From IMG/VR virus record IMGVR_UViG_3300044993_000395, positions 1 to 32,245 of that record: 32,245 nt of DNA; one strand, written 5' to 3'. The position numbers and the translations under genes are program-made. Source of the stretch: a virus. The notes beneath the pieces were generated by a model, which worked only from the letters and a program-made list of their open reading frames with translations, did not search any database and had not been told where the DNA came from. Numbering within the stretch: the first letter of the stretch is position 1; every line of letters begins with the position of its first letter. Positions 27,569-32,245 of this stretch are shown piece by piece.

Positions 27569-27777
27569 ATTTTTTTAATTTTAAATTTTATAATACAAAG
27601 ATAAAACGTTTTTTTTTAACAAAATAATTTTTTTTAAAAATAGGTGTTTTTACTTATTTAGACTTTTAAGAAATAAAAAGTTTATTTTTACACCAGCATT
27701 TATAATACAAAGATAAGCAAAATTTTAATACAAAAAATAAAAAAATAAAAATAAGTGTTTTTACTTAGTAAAAAAAA
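27569..27777. repeat. AT-rich segment with imperfect direct repeats
   Basis: No gene is visible between 27569 and 27831. TTATAATACAAAGATAA occurs near 27590 and again near 27700, and a TAAGTGTTTTTACTTA-type stretch near 27644 and again near 27752, so a unit of about 110 bp has been duplicated imperfectly. TTTAGACTTTTAAGAAAT-type sequence between the two also occurs upstream of the copy-1 hairpin. The segment ends in the copy-2 hairpin. Probable terminator/promoter region. Confidence 0.6.
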
Positions 27778-27799
27778 TCCATTAGATTGCTCTAATGGA
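27778..27799. terminator. Hairpin, identical to the one at 27298 (copy 2)
   Basis: The same TCCATTAGA / TCTAATGGA stem with TTGC loop, with the A run in front and GGACCTAA after it, as in copy 1. It lies between the leftward gene ending at 27884 and the small gene starting at 27568, so it probably ends the replication-gene transcript. Confidence 0.75.
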
Positions 27800-27831
27800 C
27801 CTAACACACATATAACAAAACTTACACAATT

Positions 27832-27909
27832 TTATTTACCGAGGCATTCAATGCAGCAGCAATAATCGGGATGTTGTTCTTTATTAGAAGTCCTATTCAT
27901 CAAGGTCAT
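27832..27909 (-). CDS. Possible Cys-rich microprotein
   Basis: A 25-aa open frame overlaps the end of the 204-aa gene and then extends past it: MTLMNRTSNKEQHPDYCCCI then ECLGK. Four Cys in CCCIEC could bind zinc. It has its own ATG, ends in TAA and lies in the -1 frame relative to its neighbour. It may be a genuine small protein or an accident of overlap; there is little to decide this from one sequence. Confidence 0.3.
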   Translation of the reverse strand: MTLMNRTSNKEQHPDYCCCIECLGK

Positions 27910-28498
27910 TTGTGATAACTTGGTCAGCACCTGATTCAAATGGTAAACTATTTGATTCAAACTTTGCAATTTTTGCTTCATCTTTTGTTGGGTTAAAGAT
28001 TTTATTAATATCTTCAATAGGTGTATATTTGGGCATTGTTTTTGGTTTCCTATTGATTTTTATTTCATATTTAGTGGTTAGTTTATTACCAGTTTTAACT
28101 ATTTTTACTAAATATGGGTTGTTGATTACATTAATAGGTGTTTCATCCATTGCGGGGTCTCCTTTTGCCTGATTAACTAATTTATGAAAAGCAGTTACTG
28201 GAAGTTGAATTATTTTAACTTGATTAACTGCATCTTTGTTAGTTGAATTAACAACAAGCATTTGAATAATCCAGGTATGACGTGCGCCAGGTGTATTAGG
28301 TGCAACAATAGTTGCTTTACCATCTTCCTATAGTTCCTATCTATCAATATAGCAGATTCCTTGTTTATCAGTTACTAAGTAACCTGCTACATGTTGTTCT
28401 TGTAAATCTTTATCCTATCTAAAGAATAAATTTCCATCTGTGTTTTTGTTAGAATCCTTAGACTCAATAACAAACTTAGTAATGTCTTGAACTGTCAT
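27884..28498 (-). CDS. Hypothetical protein, possible nucleic-acid-binding role
   Basis: A 204-aa protein with several TAG=Gln codons (NLFFRQDKD, DRQELQED and the last codons DEQDF). It begins MTVQDITKFVIESKDSNKNT, continues with HVAGYLVTDKQGICYIDRQ, GKATIVAPNTPGARHTWII and QMLVVNSTNKDAVNQVKIIQ, then LTTKYEIKINRKPKTMPKYT and an acidic Asp/Glu-rich end (TNDLDEQDF). The acidic C-terminal tip and beta-rich core are what one sees in phage single-strand-binding proteins, and it lies downstream of the replication protein, but this is a weak resemblance. It starts 34 bp past the stop of the next gene. Confidence 0.5.
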
Positions 28499-28532
28499 TT
28501 TCTATTATATTTTATTGTCTTGTTAATAACAA

Positions 28533-28757
28533 TTAATCAAATATATTTTGTAATTGTTTGGTTATTGGATTAATTTCTTGTTGAACGTATTTATATACAT
28601 TCGTGCCTTCAGTTTTAATAACATGGTGTTGTCCATGTTCAACTAAACCTTTACCTTGAATTTTTAATTTCAAAATTGAAGGTTCTACCTTTTCTACTGA
28701 AACTTGTTCAGCATCCAAAACATGCGTGTTACTACTTGGTTCTAAAATGTACTTCAT
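28533..28757 (-). CDS. Small hypothetical protein
   Basis: A 74-aa protein without TAG codons: MKYILEPSSNTHVLDAEQVS, KVEPSILKLKIQGKGLVEHG, QHHVIKTEGTNVYKYVQQEI. It looks like a small beta-rich domain with a C-terminal amphipathic helix (NPITKQLQNIFD). It lies between the replication protein and the 204-aa gene, in the same direction, with about 30-bp gaps on both sides. Family not recognised. Confidence 0.6.
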   Translation of the reverse strand: MKYILEPSSNTHVLDAEQVSVEKVEPSILKLKIQGKGLVEHGQHHVIKTEGTNVYKYVQQEINPITKQLQNIFD

Positions 28758-28786
28758 AAAATTAAAATTTAATTATTATAGTAAAT

Positions 28787-31738
28787 TTATATTGAAAAGT
28801 TTTGTAATTTTTTAAATTTATTATTAAAATTATATATTTTTAATTGTTGTCTATCTTTTTTTTCATTACTTTTAAAAATGTCGAAAAAAAAGTCAATAGT
28901 AAATAATAAATGTTCAATTCTTAAAGTACCTCCTTTAATAGTTATAGAATTTTCTGCTAAAATATTTAGTTCTTTATCAGTTAAAGGTTTGTTTATATTT
29001 TTTAATGAATTTATAAATGTAATAAAGTCATTAATAACAGTTTCATTAACAATATTTTTAGTTTTTTTATTTTGTTCATTATTAATGATATAGTTTATCA
29101 ACTATTTTTTATTATTTGTATTATATTTTGCTAATTTTATTACTAATTCTTTTAGGTAATTTTTATGTATTATATTACTTAATTTATTTTTTAAATTATA
29201 TAAGGTCATAACTTTATCATCTTTTAAATTAATCAAAAAATCTTGATTATTTAAAAAATTAGTTTGTTCATATAAAGCATCCTAATTTGTTTTTTCTTTA
29301 TTTACTTTAGGCAAATCATTTTTATTATTTTCATTATTTTCATTATTAACTTCTAATTTTTTTGGTAGTTTAAAATTATTTTTCATTATTTTTTTAAGTC
29401 TTGTATCATCTTGCATACAATTATTTTGATTTTTGTAATCTTCATATAATATACCAAAATAATTAATATACTACATATTATTGTGATTAACAATATAAGG
29501 TGATTTAAAATAAATTAATTCACTTGGAATTTGATTATATTGGTCAAGATAAAATTTATTGGCGTTATATAAAACACTAAATGGATAAGTGTGTGTATTA
29601 ATTTCATCTATCATATATTTTTTAAATATAACAATTTGTTCAGGTGATTTTCTACATCTACCTGAAACTTGTGTAATAATTGCTGGGTCATTATCTAATA
29701 TAATATAAACAGTTTTTGTATTCTATAAAAAAGAAACACCATCTTGAATAACACTGGTACTTAAAATAATTCTATATTTTGTTTCCCCTGATGCTAAAGC
29801 TTCTTTATTTTCATGATTATTTTTATTATTATTTTTATTTAAATAAAGAATTTGACCTTTGTAATGTTCCATTAAACGTTCATTAACATTATTTCTATTA
29901 TTAGAATAAATGTATATTTTAGTATTTTCTTCTTTTAAAAATGAATTAATTATTGAAGGTAGTTCTTTAATAGAATAAAAATAAAAACAGTCTTTAAGTT
30001 TAGGTTCTTTTTTAATCATATTGATTATGATTATATTAGGGTACAAATAAAGATTTAAAGGGGTTGCTGTTAACCCTATAATTGTAGTATTTTCTTTTAA
30101 TAATTTATTGATTAATATAGTAGTGTTATTAATCATTTCTTTCCTGTAAGTCTAATCAAGAATTAATCTATGAATTTCATCAAGAAAAATATAATCAACT
30201 TCATAGTCTAAATCAACTATTAGTCTATAAGCTGATTCATAGGTTACCACTACTAAATTATTGCAATTTTCTTGAATTTTTTCATTAAAAGTTTTTTGAA
30301 AAGTATTTTTGTCGTAGTAAATAACTTTATTTACATAATTATTTTTACTAACTATGTTTTCTTCTTCACTTAATTCATCAGGTCCCAAAAATGAAAAAAC
30401 ATTTATATTTTTATTATCTAAATCAAAAAAATTTAAAGAATCTTCTAAATTTGACAGATTCATTACATTAGCTCTATTAGGTTGAACAAGTAAAAATAAC
30501 TTTGTTTTATTAGGTTCATAAAGTGATTTTACCTAATCAAGAAGCATGGTAGTTTTACCTGAACCAACATCTGAACGTATTAAAAATATATTTTCTTTCT
30601 TATTATTTGCAATTATTTTTTTTATTTCATTTAATTCTTCAGTACAATAATTATTATATTGAATAATATAATTATATTCAGATACAGGTTTACATAAATA
30701 AGGTTCAATCTACAGTTTTAATTGGTCTAAAAACTTATTGACTTCTGGTGAAAAATTAGCAGTATAATCAGTTTTATAATATTTTTCTATTGTCTTTACT
30801 TCTTCTATATTATCAATTTCATTATCAATGAAATTATATAAAATTTTCATTACTTCTTCTTCTTTTAATATTATTCCTTTTTCACTGTAATATGAATTGT
30901 AAATTGCTTTTTTGATTTGGTGAATGCCATAGATCCTACCATTGTTTTTTAAATGTATTTTATTATCATAAGTTATTTCAAACTATTTTAATTGAGTTGA
31001 ATAGTCAGAATTAACATTTAAAACTGTTTTTTTTGAATTCTTATATTTTTTGTTATATTTAGGTATTTTTGTAATTTTTATTTCGTCAGGAACATTAATA
31101 ACTATATTGTTATAATTAACATTATATTTTGTTTTACAAAGAAATATACCTTTAGCAGCATTTATTGATTCATCTTGTATCTAACCATCAATTATTAATT
31201 TTTTATCTTTTTCATCTAAGATATTATCAATAAACCATTGATTAATAAAATATTTAATGTCATCATTGTTTTCTTTATCAATTTCTAATATTGCTTTAAG
31301 ACCTAATCCTGATGGTGAAATAAAAAGTAATCTTGAATAATCAATTAACTTAATATAATACTTATTCAATAAAAACATACATTCATCATAAGTAATTATA
31401 CCCAACTCAATTTGATTTTTAAAATCTAAATCTAGTTGACAAAAATTAGTTGCTTTAAAATTTTCTTTAGATTTGCCTAAGATTCTTTGTTTAAAAGTTC
31501 CAAGATATAAAACAGGTAAATTACTTTTAGAGTTTCTAAATATTTCTTTTTCAGTATTTGAAATTTCATACCTTTTTGTTTTATCATTCCAATCAGTTTT
31601 ATCAAAATTATAATAAACATTTTTATAAACTTCTTTAATATCCGCTTTAATTTCAGACATTAATTTTTCTAAACCTTCATTACTAAATATAGTTGTCAAA
31701 GGTTCTTTTTCTAAATAATTTTTATATAAAAGAAACAT
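28787..31738 (-). CDS. VirE_N-type primase-like plus SF2 helicase fusion
   Basis: A 983-aa protein in one frame, with at least nine TAG codons. Residues about 35-185 resemble the VirE_N / BT4734-like domain found in primase-type proteins of Bacteroidetes elements (LPVLYLGTFKQRILG, ATNFCQLDLDFKNQIELG, LLFISPSGLGLKAILEI). From about 390 a superfamily-2 helicase follows: Walker A RSDVGSGKTTM (about 390), DEIH in DYIFLDEIHRLIL (about 520), IGLTATPLNLY (about 556), VIQDGVSF and QVSGRCRK (about 690, motif VI). The rest (about 750-983) is Asn/Lys-rich and helical. Probable replication initiator or primase-helicase. The ATG at 31738 was chosen for the AAGGAAA 8 bp upstream. Confidence 0.75.
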
Positions 31739-31756
31739 ATTATATTTCCTTAAAAG

Positions 31757-31806
31757 CAAAATTTGGATATATTTTCTTAATATATAATATATAAATTTTG
31801 TATATT
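31757..31806. repeat. 50-bp quasi-palindromic element, copy at the replication gene
   Basis: CAAAATTTGGATATATTTTC followed by TTAATATATAATATATAAAT and TTTGTATATT. The ends CAAAATTT / AAATTTTG form an inverted repeat. It lies about 20 bp upstream of the ATG of the primase-helicase gene and is near-identical to 26061-26110 and 31945-31994; 7172-7219 carries the reverse complement with a 1-bp insertion. Probable promoter/operator. Confidence 0.75.
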
Positions 31807-31832
31807 AAAGTTGTTTTATCTTTATTTTTTGA

Positions 31833-31857
31833 AAGGATACTTTTTAAAAGTATCCTT
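31833..31857. terminator. Hairpin in the 31807-31944 spacer
   Basis: AAGGATAC / GTATCCTT with A/T-rich inner pairs gives a strong stem of up to 12 bp around one central base. There is no clean T run on either strand, so it may end transcription of the gene to its right or stabilise an RNA end. A 28-codon frame at 31881 reading toward the 31945 element is not convincing as a gene, and nothing else is visible in the spacer. Confidence 0.5.
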
Positions 31858-31944
31858 CAAATTTTAAACCTTTTTAAATTTATGGAGTTAGAAAAATTTG
31901 TTCCTTCCATAAAAGTATTTTATAACCTGTTATTGAGGTTGATA

Positions 31945-31994
31945 CAAAATTTGGATATATTTTCTTAATATATAATATATAAATTTTGTATATT
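31945..31994. repeat. 50-bp quasi-palindromic element, second copy near the edge
   Basis: An exact or near-exact repeat of the 31757-31806 element, 138 bp further on in the same orientation. It lies just past the stop of the partial gene at 32010 and upstream of the primase-helicase gene. Two copies in direct orientation could be paired regulator sites. Confidence 0.75.
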
Positions 31995-32009
31995 TATTTT
32001 GTTTTTTTA

Positions 32010-32245
32010 TTAATAAAGGTTTGCTAATTCTATTGCTAAATCCAGCATAATAGATTTATATTCTTTGTATTCATATCCTAATCCTAAATTCTAATTTAAA
32101 TCATAAATACCAAGTTCAATTAGTTTGGTTTTATATTTATCTAAAATTTGTTGCATTTCAGGTTTAAATTCAATATTAAGTTCTAAACAAAGTTCTTTAG
32201 GACTTATGCAGTTAAATTCTAAAATTTCAATGTAATAATATATTT
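32010..32245 (-). CDS. Hypothetical protein, 5' end outside the window
   Basis: The C-terminal part of a leftward gene, open to the window edge and ending in TAA at 32010. The visible 77 residues include one TAG (NQNLGLG) and read YYIEILEFNCISPKELCLEL, IEFKPEMQQILDKYKTKLIE and LGYEYKEYKSIMLDLAIEL, mostly helical. No family recognised. It is followed by the two regulatory repeats of the replication gene. Confidence 0.6.

Noticed and set aside
27912-28172. Rightward hydrophobic 86-aa ORF
   Set aside because: Antisense to the 204-aa gene; the hydrophobicity is a by-product of its Lys/Asn codons.
31881-31967. 28-aa rightward ORF
   Set aside because: Too short, runs into the repeat element, no independent support.
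1-32245. tRNA genes, especially a CUA-anticodon suppressor
   Set aside because: No convincing cloverleaf or T-loop GTTCRANNC pattern was seen on either strand by eye; a proper tRNA scan was not possible.

Overview
The window is AT-rich phage DNA. The most likely source is a long-tailed (siphovirus-type) phage of a gut Bacteroidales host. The host assignment is an inference from family resemblances: a VirE_N-type primase-helicase, a sigma-like gene beside terS, a YiiX-like permuted papain-fold enzyme and Bacteroidetes-type tail genes. The amber codon TAG appears to be read as an amino acid, most likely glutamine (translation table 15). Read with the standard code, terL, the portal, the capsid, the lysin, most tail genes and the replication gene break into same-frame fragments joined only by TAG. 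With TAG read through they become full-length genes with the expected motifs, and every reconstructed gene ends in TAA or TGA. Coordinates below use this code.

Layout. 1-1087: five 32-bp palindromic repeats, then a rightward BRO-type gene. 1088-1394: three hairpins between convergent genes. 1395-6974 (leftward): holin, lysin, GIY-YIG endonuclease, two unknowns, a sigma-like protein, small proteins, terS, terL, an unknown, and a two-frame gene resembling a tail assembly chaperone. 6975-7276: a repeat-containing leader. 7277-17384 (leftward): prohead protease/scaffold, major capsid, tail-tube-like proteins, a run of small beta-rich virion or fibre proteins, portal, connector-like protein and a membrane/coiled-coil protein. 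17385-17675: second copy of the leader repeat. 17676-24970 (leftward): two baseplate/tail-tip proteins and the tape measure. 25032-27252 (rightward): tail-terminator-like protein, permuted papain-like enzyme, a third leader repeat, a signal-anchored protein and an HK97 gp10-like protein. 27253-32245 (leftward): small genes, a 983-aa VirE_N plus SF2 helicase protein, and a partial gene at the edge.

The gene set covers packaging, head, tail, lysis and part of replication. Overlapping ATGA or 1-50 bp junctions indicate long polycistronic units. The sigma-like protein and the repeated leaders may form a phage-specific late transcription circuit; that is a hypothesis. No tRNA, suppressor tRNA or release factor was seen, so the recoding machinery must lie elsewhere.
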